Assembly (NCBI GenBank): GCA_014281115.1
Contig: JACONQ010000016.1
Span: forward strand, 992,001 to 1,056,000
Reading direction: 5' to 3'
Source of the DNA: Laburnicola sp. R22_1
Lineage: Eukaryota > Ascomycota > Dothideomycetes > Pleosporales > Didymosphaeriaceae
DNA: 64,000 nt
The notes below the pieces were generated by a model, which was given only the letters and a program-made list of their open reading frames with translations, searched no databases and was not told the origin of the DNA. Made by a program: the position numbers and the translations under genes. Shown one piece after another: positions 8,901 to 19,121 of this stretch (its first letter is position 1; each line of letters begins with the position of its first letter).

Positions 8901-10595
8901 GATCTTCGATGTGACCGTAACATCTTCGCTGTCAGTATCGTGTACAGAGTCGCGTCGCAAGTACGATTGTAGCGTAGCCTCATTCGCCATGTCGGAGTTC
9001 GACGTGTGAGACTGCTGGTGGCCAGTATCATAGGGCGCATCATCTAGGCAGTTGAAGCAGAAGTACCTGTGATCGCTAGGTGTATCCGAAATTTTAGCCA
9101 CCACCTGAGAAGCCGTCGGTCGATCCGTTTGTGATTGCTTCAACATCGACTTTGTCCAATCTAGAACTCGTTTGTCCTGAGACTCAGACTGGGATTTTAG
9201 CTCTTCAATCCAGCCCTCGGTGGCTTCTTCATTCTTGTAGAAGTACCTGGATTCAGTACCGTGGGAGGCATAGTAGGCTTCCAGATCGTTCAACGATCGA
9301 CCCAAAAGGATGGTCGCCATTTCGAGAAAAACACAGCCCATTGACCAAAGATCGCTGGGTCGTCCGCGAGGCTACATGCGATCAGCAGAAATCTGTGGCT
9401 TTGGCGCATCGCCGCTTACCGCTTGATCCATGACTTCTGGCGCACAATATCTCTCGGTAATCTTTCCCGTCATCCCAGTGGAGAAGCTTCTGCTTGCCTC
9501 TCCCAAAGTCTTCGAGGTTCCAAAATCCGTAAAGTAAATTTCTTCTTTCTTGACGAGGATGTTCTGAGGCTTGATATCTTTGTGAATGATGCCGTGGTGG
9601 TGGAGGTACTCGAGAGCCTTTATGAGACAGCCAAAAAAGGTTCGAAGGCACTGCTTCTGGGCGTTGCTGTCAACCTTGGACGACCAACTCTGCAGAAGGT
9701 AGGCTTTCAGGTCTTGATCGGCAACAGGCCGCATTATCAAGCCGACGTACATTGGATCGGAGTAAGATGAGATGAGTTTGACGAGGTGACGGTGGGTTGC
9801 CGCTTTCAAAGCCCGGAGTTCCTTTTGAAAGCTGTCAAGAGATTCCTGGTCTTTCAATGCCGACATGCCCCGATGTATACGTTTCCGTGCAAAATACTTC
9901 AGCGTAAACTTCCCGTAAACTTCATCCACCATTCCCGCCCCTCCACGTCCGAGTGTTCTGATGGGTGAGAAGCATTCGTCGGCCAGAGCGCGAAAATGAA
10001 AGTGTGCGCTGCCTTCCTCTTCCAGCTCTTTCAAGTGCAGGTTGGACAATACCAAGCCCTGAAGCTTCAGAAATCGCTCTCGAAGCTCCGCTCCCTTGAT
10101 GGCGTCTGGAAGGTTTCGGTCGTTGTAGGGAAGAAAGGCGTCCGTTTTCTTCAATTTTATGAAGGTGTCCATGGCTTCGGGGCATCCGAGAATGCGAAGT
10201 ATGCAGAAAGTCCTTGGGCGCAAGGCCCACTCGCCTTGGCCAAACTGTCGAAGCAGGTCACTGATGTACGAGAAGACGCCATCCCGCAGCACCGGGAGCA
10301 TATCCACAGGATCAGTCGGCCTTGGTATGTTGACTTTGTCGAGTCGCGCATTGAACTCTGCCTCCGAAAGTTTCCTTATGGCATGCCGTATGATCCGCTG
10401 ACCGAAACTGGACGTCCGCTTTGCATGGCTTGGTCGAATGCAACGCGCCTTCACAGGCTCCATATTTGCTCCGGAACGCTTGAGGAGGGCGATCTGATTG
10501 CGTCCTTCGGTATTGTCGGAGAAGTAGTCCTCAGCCGACGCAACCTCGTAGTTCGGGCGGCTGTCAGCCATTGCAAAACTCCAGGAATCGATCAA
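5966..10595 (-). CDS. Large protein kinase / AIG2-like / ankyrin protein with Cys-pair tail; one in-frame stop
   Basis: Model: complement(join(5966..6307, 6354..10595)), about 1,526 aa. The start at 10595 (MIDSWSFAMADSR) is the first in-frame Met. Residues 1-200 are helical and unassigned. Residues about 211-500 are a Ser/Thr kinase domain: Gly loop LGRGGAGMV (215-223), Lys in FARKRI (238), catalytic loop IIHKDIKPQN (Asp340, HKD rather than HRD), TDFG (Asp357) and APE (385-387). About 760-960 resembles the AIG2/gamma-glutamylcyclotransferase fold (FVYGRLMFPSVL ... VVGFLILGV ... STYVW). About 990-1130 has ankyrin-like repeats (GTPLQAAVAVGNHEAVRLLL, GTPLIAATVGKRRAITRLLL). The rest is acidic or Ser/Pro-rich and disordered. 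The last 40 residues carry RRCAKC and VSCGRC. A TAG at 9372-9374 interrupts the frame just after the activation segment, so the gene may be dead or split. Function is probably signalling; substrate unknown. Confidence 0.8.
6308..6353 (-). other. 46-bp intron near the 3' end of the kinase-ankyrin gene
   Basis: On the minus strand the donor is GTAGGTAATT and the acceptor TTACAG, with a CTGAC branch-like site 11 nt before the acceptor. The join is phase 0, after the codon for Leu in SPLSPQYL. Removing it moves the reading frame into the exon ending at 5966, which encodes the Cys-pair tail. Unspliced reading would instead add a hydrophobic run (SCSFLLLFLTITV) that looks like translated intron. 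Confidence 0.8.
9372..9374 (-). other. In-frame TAG inside the kinase domain
   Basis: The frame reads ...QISADRM, TAG, PRGRPSDLWSMGCVFLEM... without any shift. Downstream sequence SDLWSMGCVFLEM is the normal kinase subdomain IX, so the codon splits one domain. A single C-to-T change from CAG would create it. No intron of normal size can remove it. Confidence 0.85.
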
Positions 10596-12260
10596 GGATG
10601 GGCCTAATCACCGAGGCCTCAGGTATAAGGAATCCAGAACGAGGGTGGGCTGACATCCGATGATGCATTTCTTGAAGGCTAGGCTGAGGCTGAACATTAA
10701 GCAGCTGTGATTCACAGCCAGACTGCAGTATGCGCCACCACCAGATGTGGACGTGTGCGCAGCAAATAGCAGCCACAGACATCCCACCGCAAAAGTCGCT
10801 CGTTCAGTCTCCTGAGGTCTCACCATTTCTTTCGCCTTACGGCCGCATCTGCCGATAACCCACATTCCGAAAAGTATCATGATTCACCATCCGTCCTCTC
10901 AATCGCTAGGTCGACCGCGCGCTCGCAGTGCGGCTTCTCCAGGCTTCGCCACCTTCGTGGTAAGGAATGTCGGTACACTACTCGGTCAGCCCCCATACAG
11001 TGCCCAGCACTGTCTGCGCCATCCACCGAGGGTGAGGAGGTCGAAGGTGAACAGGCTGAGGGGCCAGTGGCGTCCATTATAATGGGTCGAGTAGGCGAGA
11101 CCGAGAGTCAGTGGAGGTGGAGTGTTGTTGGTCAGTCGCAGCACCGCAGTTGCTGCAGGCTCCAGCTACGCGCCACCAAAACCATTCTTCCTGGGTGAGA
11201 CGTTATTTACGCTTGGGAGTTATTTTATCTAGCAATAAGTTAGTAGCAAAGCGACCAGATTGTGTTGCAAAGACCACTTTTCAGCGCTGCGATGTTCCAA
11301 GGAAGCCGTCAACAACGAGCTACGTTGCATACCGCGCGCTTGCTGCTGCCTCGCTGCCTCGCTGCCTCGTGACCACGCGATACGTAATACGAGGTGGCTG
11401 CTTATCGTGTGTGGCCTCGGCGAGACGCTCCCCAATCACATGGTCGAAGGGCGCAGCCTGATGAAGCGCGTTTGTATTGGATGCAGCTTAATTCAGCCTA
11501 GACCAGTGGGGCCTTCCTGATTGGAAGTGGAGACTACCACCTGAAATCCTGGTCAGAAGTCGATGCTTTCCTAGGCTTCGTCGCGTTTGGAATATTGCAG
11601 CTTGGTATGGAATTGGAGATGGCGGATACAGGGAACCTGGAAAGTCTACTTCTTGATGCACCTCTTTGTATGGTTGAGTATATACAGGATATTCCAGTTT
11701 TCGAAGCTAATGGATGTAGATGCTTCTGCCCAGGGCAAAGAACCCCAAAGCGCCCAAGCAAAACAGTTGACCGGTGAATCTGCGCGATAAGAATCTTAGC
11801 TTTTGCTAATTTGCTTGTATGGAAGACTGACACCAGTGACTCTACAAAGAAGACACGGTTTTCACCCTACAAGAGACTAGTAGTAATATCAGCGTACAGA
11901 AAGCCAAAACCATTACCGCTAGTCCTCTCCTCTTTGCCTTAACGTGCAGATAAACATCCTACTATGTCTTCTCTTGGATCCTCAGCCTTCGTACAGCCAT
12001 CGCAGTCACCAGACTTCATGACAGTATTCGCACACTCTGCTACAATATCAGTCCCATGTGCGCATGTAACAATGTGAAGTCTCATATCAATCATCAAGTC
12101 TATTGTCTACAAAAACAGCGAGCTAAAGCCAGAGTATGTCGGTATTCACCTCGCAGTTCATAAGACCACGGTGGAACCATCATCTCCCCGCCCCTAGCAA
12201 AACCATCCCTTTCCATCCACCCTGCATCCCCTCCCACCCCATCCATCACTCCTCCACCCC
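10596..12260. other. Intergenic, no gene supported
   Basis: GC-balanced sequence upstream of the kinase-ankyrin start and downstream of the gene ending at 12261. Short ORFs on both strands (for example 11534-11833 minus) have no recognisable family, composition or splice support. The segment just above 10595 should hold the kinase gene promoter, but I could not define a TATA box. Confidence 0.45.
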
Positions 12261-13213
12261 CTACCCCTGCATCTCCACCATCTCAATCAAAGAATTCAAC
12301 TCCTCCAGCTCTCTCTGCAACCTCCCCGCCACCGGCTTCGCCCCCCTCAACTCAGCGCGCACCTCCTCCCGCATACGACCGTACTCATGCACCCGCACAC
12401 TATCCTGCACAACAGGGATGAGTCCATCCAACTGGCCGAGTTCGTTCCGGAGCCGAGCAGCCAACGGCTCAGCCTCCCTCAACTCGTCGCAGACTTCGTC
12501 GCGCATGTGGCGGTAAATCGGCAGACGGACGTTGTTCACCTGCGGCCTCTTGCCCAGACCGGTGGCGCTGGGGGCGTGGTGCGTGGAAGTAGGGTTGCGG
12601 CTGGGTCCGGGACGTCCGTAGCTGCTGTTGCTGCTGCGGTGGCGCCGACTGCGCCTGGAAGATTCGCTGTTGTTGTTCTGGGGCCTCTTGCCTAGAGCGG
12701 TGGCGCTGGGGGCTGGGTGGGTGGAAGGGGGAGCGTGGCTGGGGCATCAAATAGAACCGGCGAATGGCGCCGCCTCCCCGACCACGGACGGTCAGAAGAG
12801 CCAAGGTTTTCCTGTTCTAGATGCTCGCTGGGAAGGTTATTCGCGGAGGATCCGTTGCCAGTATGAGCAGAGGCCTGGTCCTCATCAAGAAGCAGGCCGT
12901 GCGTAGGCCCATTCCGCTCAGTAGAGGTAGGGGAGTCGGTGCTCCATGTGCCATGGCTAGAATCTGTGGAGTCCGGCGAATATGTGGGGTCTGGCGAATA
13001 TGCGGGGTATGGCGAATATGTAGGGTTGTCATTGTCCTCGAAGGGAGGGATGTCATTGTCTCCAAAGCGAGTATGCACCGGGTTCGGACAGACAGCAGCG
13101 TTATACGCCTCGTCTTCGAGCTCTGCCTCGTATTCGCGGGTTGCCCCACTCCAGAGACATTCTGGGCTGTGGTAGACCCCGTCGAATGTGGGGAGCCGGC
13201 GGGAAGCAGACAT
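12261..13213 (-). CDS. Low-complexity protein ending in a duplicated helical repeat
   Basis: Proposed model: complement(join(12261..12738, 12786..13213)), 301 aa, starting MSASRRLPTFDGV at 13213. A 47-bp intron (donor GTGGTC, acceptor CCCCAG) joins frame ...GSSDRP to HAPPSTHPAPSATALGKRPQ; without it, frames stop early. Residues 1-90 are acidic. About 65-85 carry a YSP(D/Y)P repeat (YSPYPAYSPDPTYSPDS). Two APSAT(A/G)LGKRPQ copies follow. The last 90 residues are two tandem charged helices that align with each other: RHMRDEVCDELREAEPLAARL and GRMREEVRAELRGAKPVAGRL, each followed by an 'ELxxL(D/N)xLI' segment, predicting a coiled coil. The family is not recognised. The weak donor makes the splice tentative, and a frameshift is the alternative. 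Confidence 0.55.
12739..12785 (-). other. Proposed 47-bp intron
   Basis: Minus-strand donor GTGGTCGGGG and acceptor GATGCCCCAG. Length and phase are exactly what is needed to join the two long frames of the gene at 12261-13213, and the joined exons give 906 nt, divisible by 3. No good CTRAC branch site is visible, so RNA support is needed. Confidence 0.4.
12952..13025 (-). repeat. In-frame 18-bp coding repeat (YSP-type)
   Basis: Three to four copies of an 18-bp unit of the form GGCGAATATGYGGGGTCT lie in the coding strand's complement and encode the YSPDPT-type hexapeptide repeat of the gene at 12261-13213. The period is a multiple of three, so copy change would keep the frame. Confidence 0.65.
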
Positions 13214-13554
13214 CTTGATGGGGGGTTGAGCTTGGTGTTCGGTGCCTTGATTGTCTGTGATGGATCTGCTAGGAGGATAGTGCAGAGTGGGATCCTTGGA
13301 TGGGATGTAGACTTGTGTGAAAGACGTCTGAATGTACAGAAGGAAGCATTGTAGGTATCTGTGTATCGTCCAGCTGAGTGAACACTGAGATGAGATGTCC
13401 AGCATTGCGAGCGTGTTGGCCATGCACTTATACGCAGTCCCGCGTGCGGTGTCTCACTTCTTGCTTGCTGCACGAGCAAGACACATGCTCTAGCGTCATG
13501 TGTGGCTTGATGAAAAGCCGCATACCTGCATGTGCTTGCTTGCTTGACGGCGAA

Positions 13555-13908
13555 TGCTAGGAAAGAAAATGTTTGTTGTCTCTCCTCTGCATGGCGGAGG
13601 CGTACACAGAGGATAGGTCGCTGCCTGTAGATTCGCAACCTACACGCCGTGAAAAGTTGTTTGTCTGCCACTGCGCTTGGTGTGTGAAGAAACGAGGACT
13701 CTGAATACTTGCTTTGGTTTTCGGGAAGCGCATGCTAGGAAAGAAAACCTTTGTCTCTCCTCAGCATGCGGAGGCGTACACAAAGAATAAGTTACAAGCT
13801 CTAGATTCGCAACCTACACGGCGTAAAAAGCTGTCTGTCTGCCACTACGCTTAGTATGTGGAGAAACAGGGCGTCTGAATACTTGCTCTGGTTTCACTTC
13901 CCGAAAAA
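13555..13908 (+). repeat. Two-copy tandem duplication, unit about 178 bp
   Basis: The segment starting TGCTAGGAAAGAAAA at 13555 recurs at 13733. Matching landmarks occur in the same order in both copies: GTCTCTCCTC, GGAGGCGTACACA, GATTCGCAACCTACAC, GTCTGCCACT and CTGAATACTTGCT. The copies differ by scattered substitutions and short indels, mostly transitions. No ORF is supported. It lies in the region upstream of the gene starting at 13213. Confidence 0.85.
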
Positions 13909-13941
13909 CCAAAGCAACTATTCAGCCTCAGCTTCGTTATT

Positions 13942-14353
13942 CACGCGAATCAAACCATCCGATAATCCCAAGCGTGCGAAAACTGTCTTGCATTACCACA
14001 CCCGTCTTGCGCTTTGCACAAAAACCTGTCTCACATTAACACATCCGTCTCGCACGTTGAGCAAAAAGAAAGAAAGAGAAGCGATACTCACGCGAATCAA
14101 CCCACCCAATCCTTCCAAGCGTGCGAAAACTGTCTTGCATTAGCACGCCCGTCTTGCGCTTTGCACAAAAACCTATCTCACATCACCACACCGGTCTTGC
14201 CTTGCACATTTCGCAAAAAGAAAGAAAAGCGGGCGCGGGTTACTGCAGAAAGTCCAGAATCACCACAGCAAAAAGCCAGTTTGCGCAGCCTGTCTTGCGC
14301 TTTGGGCAAAAACCTGTCTCACATTACCACGCCGGTCTTGCACTGTTAGCAAA
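13942..14353 (+). repeat. Tandem repeat, unit about 147 bp, two copies plus a partial third
   Basis: CACGCGAATCAA begins copies at 13942 and 14089. Each contains AAGCGTGCGAAAACTGTCTT, GTCTTGCGCTTTG and CAAAAACCT(A/G)TCTCACAT. The last block recurs alone at about 14290-14330, giving a partial third copy. AAAAAGAAAGAAA tracts separate the units. No coding function is apparent. Confidence 0.8.
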
Positions 14354-15257
14354 AACAAACTGGCGGTGAAGGTACCATACCGTACACCATGGCAAGAATA
14401 CGCGCGATGCATCTCCCGCCCGCCTCGCCGCGCAGTACCCCATCCACCCACCTAGCGAGACAGTAAAATTAACTCTATTCCTCCATTTCTGATATCAAAA
14501 GCACAGAACCGGAGGCAGATCAGAGTGTGGTGCATCATGCATCATGCATGGGCCAGGCCACAACAAACATCTAAGACAGTACGGTAGCAAGATTCACGGC
14601 GTCGGGCAAACATTCCCCCGATCCCATGTGATGCGCCTGCCACCTTACCTAATCAACGCCTCCACGCGGGACACGGCCTAACAAGAGGCCGATCCCACGT
14701 GACGCGTGCCACGCCACCTTACCTACTCGGTGTTAGCGCCTTCCCGCGCTCTCTCCAGCCTCAGGCCACCAACAGCCTTGCACGCGACAGGTAGATATCC
14801 ATACCATAGAAGAACCTTTCCATGTAGCATAGATAGACAATACACCACAAAAATTCCACCACATAACGTAGCTTCAAAACCATCCCAAAGAAAATAACTT
14901 TTCATTCAACTTCTCGTACCCAAAAGCTAACCAGACTACCCTTCCAAATACCCATCATCATCATCGTCATCATCAAACTGCGTATCCATCTCCATCCAAC
15001 CCCCCCCAGCCCTTCCTTCCTGGCATACCCCTCCCCCAAGAAAAGGAAATAAAAAGAACAGAACCAAACGCACAAAAGCCGTGGGGTATCGATATCTTGC
15101 CAAAATACGCCCCAGTCAAGTCTACCATATACCATCCGTAGAATAAGAGACAAGTCGAAACAAAACTAACGCCAACATGGGTAGAAAAGACGAGGTTACT
15201 GATACTCAAAATCAAGCATAGCGAGCCGTGTACCGAGAGTGCGCGAAGTCTTCTTGA
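14354..15257. other. Intergenic with a small direct repeat
   Basis: No gene is supported. CCGATCCCA(T/C)GTGA(T/C)GCG ... GCCACCTTACCTA occurs twice about 73 bp apart (around 14618 and 14691). Positions 14890-15250 hold the likely 3' flank of the gene ending at 15258. Confidence 0.5.
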
Positions 15258-16952
15258 TCATAGCTTAGCGAGCAGCTCTTCAACACTATAGTTATCTTCC
15301 AATACTTCAATGTGTGGTACGGGGTTATCCATTTGCACGGTCCAGGCGTCAACACGAGGACTATTGGCGAGCCAATCGAACGGAGGACTACTGGCGGCTT
15401 CGGGGTCTTCCGCGAGAGCTGGGTTGTGTCGAGTCTCACTCTCTGGGGCGGCACTTGGAGGACGATCGTCGTTCGGGAGCTCGTCATTCGGGAGCTCGTC
15501 GTTCGGGAGCTCGTCGGTCAGGAGCTCGTCGGTCAGGAGCTCGTCGGTCAGGAGCTCGTCGTTCGGCAGCTCGTCGCTCGGGAGCTCGTCGTTTGGGAGC
15601 TCGTCGTTCAGGAGCTCGTTGTTCGGCGGCTCCTTGGCTTTGTTCGAAGAGGCCTCATTCGGGACCTCCTCCTCTCCCAGGCCCCCGACCGCCTGACGCC
15701 AATCGTCTACCCAACCAAAAGTGCGATACGCCCCCAGCAAGAGTTCACGACTGCGCAAACGAGAGATAAGACTTTTTGCGGAGCCTGACGGCTCGGGTGG
15801 CTGAGCAACACCAGCTTCTGCCGCTCCAGAAGCACGGTTGTCTGTGATGCCCACATCGTCATGATTATTCGGAGGTCCGTTCTCTGCCGCGCGGCCCATA
15901 TCCCCGGTGACCTCAGCGTCATCTTCTTGTCCGGTGACCTCAGCGCCATCTTCTTCTCCGGCGACCTCAGCGCCATCTTCTCGTCCGGCGACCTCAGCGC
16001 CATCTTCTTCTCCGGTGACCTCAGAGCCATCTTCTCCTCCAGTGACCTCAGCGCCATCTTCTTCTCCAGCGACCTCAGCGCTGTCTTCCACCGCAGGCGG
16101 GGCGACCGATTCGCTTGCCCGCGCTTCCACCCGTGAGCGCTTCTTGCTGCGCTGACCACCAGAGCGGCTCTGGCGCTTCCTGCCGCGGGCGATCGCGCTG
16201 TTCTTCGGTAGGCGTGGGGCATGGCCGGCGGGCTCGAGGTTGTTCTGGCGGAGCTGCGGCTGTTAGCAAAGCACCAGTTGACCGACCCGCGGTACCCACT
16301 TTATGTAGAAGATCCTTCACCCAGCAGTAATCATCGGCGAATGGCACCGCTTCGTCCTTGGCATGAGGCTTGATGCACTCGGTGTCGATTGTGTTCACCG
16401 TATGGTGCCACGTCGCCGTGCCTTTGAGGTCGGTCGTGTGACGTACCTCCACATAGTCGGAGAGGATCCATCGGTATTTGCTGTCTTCGGCTGCGGGATA
16501 TACCCACACAATCAGCGAGAACGCGTCTCGCTGTTCCGCGACAACGGCCCTGTTCGTGGCCGCGTCGTTGTCGCCGGGTAGGGCGCCGCTCCGAGGGCGC
16601 ACCGTGGCGATCCGGGGTATGCTGGACCCCGTCTTATCTTTGCGGCTGAGGAGCAAGGCCTCCCAGGGCGGGACGGACGTGCCCCCGCGCCTGTGGACCT
16701 CCCATTGGACAGCATTCGGATAGCCGTCTATCTGATGAATCGAGACGTCGTATGGCGCGGGGTTGCCGGAGTCGGCTGCGGCGGTCCCTGAGGAGCTGTT
16801 AGCATGCGCAAGACAAGGAGAGCTGTCAGGGCGACCGTACCAGCACGCGTTGGGCGCAGCGACCACTTAAGGGCGGGGCGCTTGGGCGCGGAGGACGCCG
16901 AGGACGCCGAGGAGGACGCCATGGAGGGCGCAGACGATGAATTGACGGACAT
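15258..16952 (-). CDS. Acidic repeat protein with basic cluster, 533 aa, three exons
   Basis: Model: complement(join(15258..16259, 16300..16787, 16841..16952)); exons sum to 1,602 nt. The start MSVNSSSAPS at 16952 is chosen because it precedes a short Ser/Ala-rich segment, and the two introns then join in phase. Residues about 40-200 form an unassigned globular region (DVSIHQIDGYPNAVQWEV ... IVWVYPAAEDSKYRWILSDY ... DDYCWVKDLL). About 225-255 is a dense basic cluster (RGRKRQSRSGGQRSKKRSR), a likely nuclear localisation signal. Next come about seven copies of a nine-residue acidic repeat (EDGAEVAGE type), then about fourteen copies of a five-residue repeat (NDELP / TDELL). The tail ends YSVEELLAKL. 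Possibly a nuclear or chromatin-associated protein, inferred only from charge pattern. Confidence 0.65.
15470..15628 (+). repeat. Coding minisatellite, 15-bp unit, about ten clear copies
   Basis: The plus strand shows repeated GAGCTCGTCGTTCGG / GAGCTCGTCGGTCAG units. They encode the five-residue acidic repeat of the minus-strand gene at 15258-16952. The reverse ORF on the plus strand (Ser/Arg-rich) is a by-product of this repeat. Confidence 0.9.
15907..16090 (+). repeat. Coding minisatellite, 27-bp unit, about seven copies
   Basis: Units of the form GACCTCAGCGCCATCTTCTT plus CTCCGGC repeat head to tail. They encode the nine-residue acidic repeat (EDGAEVAGE type) of the minus-strand gene. The length is a multiple of three, so copy-number change keeps the frame. 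Confidence 0.9.
16260..16299 (-). other. 40-bp intron 2 of the acidic repeat gene
   Basis: Donor GTGGGTACCG, branch-like GCTAAC directly before acceptor AG. The join is phase 0 and moves translation from ...WVKDLLHK to PQLRQNNLEPAGHAPRL. The unspliced frame runs to a stop without the acidic repeats. Forty bp is short even for a fungal intron, so the exact ends are provisional. Confidence 0.6.
16788..16840 (-). other. 53-bp intron 1 of the acidic repeat gene
   Basis: Donor GTACGGTCGC, branch-like GCTAAC, acceptor CTCCTCAG ten nt later. It joins ...SLRPTRA to GTAAADSGNPAPYDV with a phase-1 codon split. Confidence 0.6.
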
Positions 16953-19121
16953 GGAGATGCGTGGGACAGGTGCGCCGGCGTGCAGCGCTGTGGTAGGCGT
17001 GCAGGCGGTGGTGGAATGTGCGTGTTGCTCAAGACAAGACGAGTGGCTAAACGTTTCGCCGGCTGCGGGGCAGGGGTTTGCAGCAAACAAGGCGTGCCCT
17101 CTCACGGCGCGCCAGAAACGGCGCGTCAAAGCCGAATGTGAGAACGCGATGCTGGGTACTTCTCCAGGTGTCGTGTCCACCATCACGACCGCGCGGTCCG
17201 GGTTCCGCCCATGCCCGTGACGGTCGGGTACGTGGCAGGCGGTATTGATGGCGGCGCGGAGCTGCAGAGTTTTTCCAGAACGGCGAGGAGCGAGCGTCTA
17301 CGGCGGGCATGCTGGATGGAGGTCAGAGGCCAACAAGAAGGGCACTCATCAGACTCGGTGGTCTTACTCGGTGGTCTTCGTGTCGCAGGTAGCGACGCCC
17401 AAGGCGAACCGGTCGCACGAACTGGTGCACGAAGAAACAGGTCATGTCGGTGCTGCAGCGCACGACCTCGATTCGGGCGCAGGCAGTTGGCGAACCACCG
17501 ACTGGCATCCAGTTGCAGGCAGACATCGGGGGTGCAGTGCGGCGCGCGTACGCGACGGCGATGCGTTGCGTTGCGTTGCCCATCGCAGTATCCACCTCCT
17601 GTGCATTATTAGAATCCTGATCATCAACGAATGTGGGCGCGATTTCACCAGCACCTATTCCGCTCGCTCACCTGCTGCATGCATGGATGCATCCTAGCAG
17701 GGAGCTGGTACGACGGACATGCAGAGCCTGCTCGTTCTGCAGCACGCCCTACCGAGTAGTTCCCCAGCACAGTGTCGCTGGGAACCTGTCGACATGATGG
17801 ACGGGTAGGGAGAAGATGAGCCGTCCTTGCAAGGTCGGGTCGTGATGGGTCGTGAAGAGTTGTAATGGGTCGATGGGCTCGAGGAGCAGGAGTGAGGAGG
17901 TAGGCGCAGCGGAGGGGACCCGTGGACCCGTGGCCCCGAAACCACCACCTCGTGACGACACCCGGCCTGACCAATGAGGCCACCCGTCTCCGCCTCCCCA
18001 CAACGGCCCTTTTCCACCCGGAGGTTCACCGTGAGAAAGCCTTTGACCTGACCTTGGGCTTCGTTCAAATTCAACGTTTGAAGGACGAAAAACCGCTGCC
18101 AGAGGGTACTTCTCCCTTGTTCGACTTCGGCCTCGCCGAGCCGCCACGGTACCACGCCACCCCACGATTCTTTACCATTGAAAATGGCGAAGCTCTTAAT
18201 TTCTGCTCCAGCTTCGTTCGGAAAGGGGGATGAAAGGATGTGTCGCGTCTCGGCACGAATAATCGACCCCTCCCGGACTCCATTTCTTGAAGCCGCGGCT
18301 TCGAAGGTTTGGGGGGTGCCCTGGGATTCCTCGACCTCATACCACTGCGTCTCCATCGATCGCTTCTTCAGCACGCAAAACGAGCAAGCAACGTCGGAAC
18401 CGAGCAACAGATGGAAAGTCTGTATTGTCTACCTCGCCGACTACCCCAGCATACGCAGGGAAATCAACGAGATCTCGTACTTGTCTGAGATTCGGAGCAG
18501 CACTGACTGGCAGGTCACTCTGCCCTACGAATCCCCAGATGCCTCGTAACAGGGACCTGTCGGCAGCTGAATGTCCATAACCACGGAAATGCTTATCCAG
18601 GATGACCCGTTGTGCTACCCGTCCAAATCTGTACAGCATCTTGACAATGCTCTTGCTGTTGATAATTCTCAACCGCACTGGATAGCGACGTCACATCGGC
18701 CGACGATACGATATATACGCGCCTCAGGAGTAACAAAGCGCTCGTATCGCGGCTCCTTCCATAGAATAATCCATCTTCGCTCCACCACCAACCTACAGTA
18801 AGCTAGCAGCGTCCCCTCGCCATCAAAGTCTTATTAACCTTGCAGCCAAAGAAGATACCGACCTTCCCAGCCCCAAAAGCCCTTTTCACCACCGCCGCTC
18901 CCGAGCAATAGCAATAAAAAGTACCAAATTCCTCTAGTATGCCCCTCGCGCTATATATTGCCGTGACGAACAAGCCTACTCGCGACGCTGAGGACGTTGG
19001 GAAGAGTATCCTGGTATGTATATTCTTTGGGGTTGTGCCTGCTTTGTTCCTCACGCGTACGAGCCTTCTATACTGTATTAACTGCACTCGTAGCTTCTTT
19101 TTATATCCCGCTTCTTGAGCT
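16953..19121. other. Gene-poor stretch with unassigned ORFs
   Basis: Normal composition. The longest ORF is minus 17694-18407 (237 codons; includes GGVVPWRLGEAEVEQGRS and NLNEAQGQVKGFLTVNLRV). The opposite strand is also open over 17922-18233 and 18178-18549, and I cannot tell which, if any, is real. No domain is recognised in any of them. The 5' part probably holds the promoter of the gene starting at 16952. Confidence 0.35.

Noticed and set aside
15310..15788. Plus-strand Ser/Arg-rich and Val/Leu/Glu-rich ORFs over the minisatellite
   Set aside because: They are reverse-frame by-products of a 15-bp repeat, whose period keeps all frames open; the minus-strand model has introns and non-repeat exons.
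15470..16090. Possible CRISPR-like array
   Set aside because: The units are head-to-tail with no spacers, code in frame, and the genome is eukaryotic.
17694..18407. 237-codon minus-strand ORF as a confident gene
   Set aside because: Both strands are open here, no domain or intron structure supports either, and composition alone could produce it; it is listed only as part of the gene-poor stretch.
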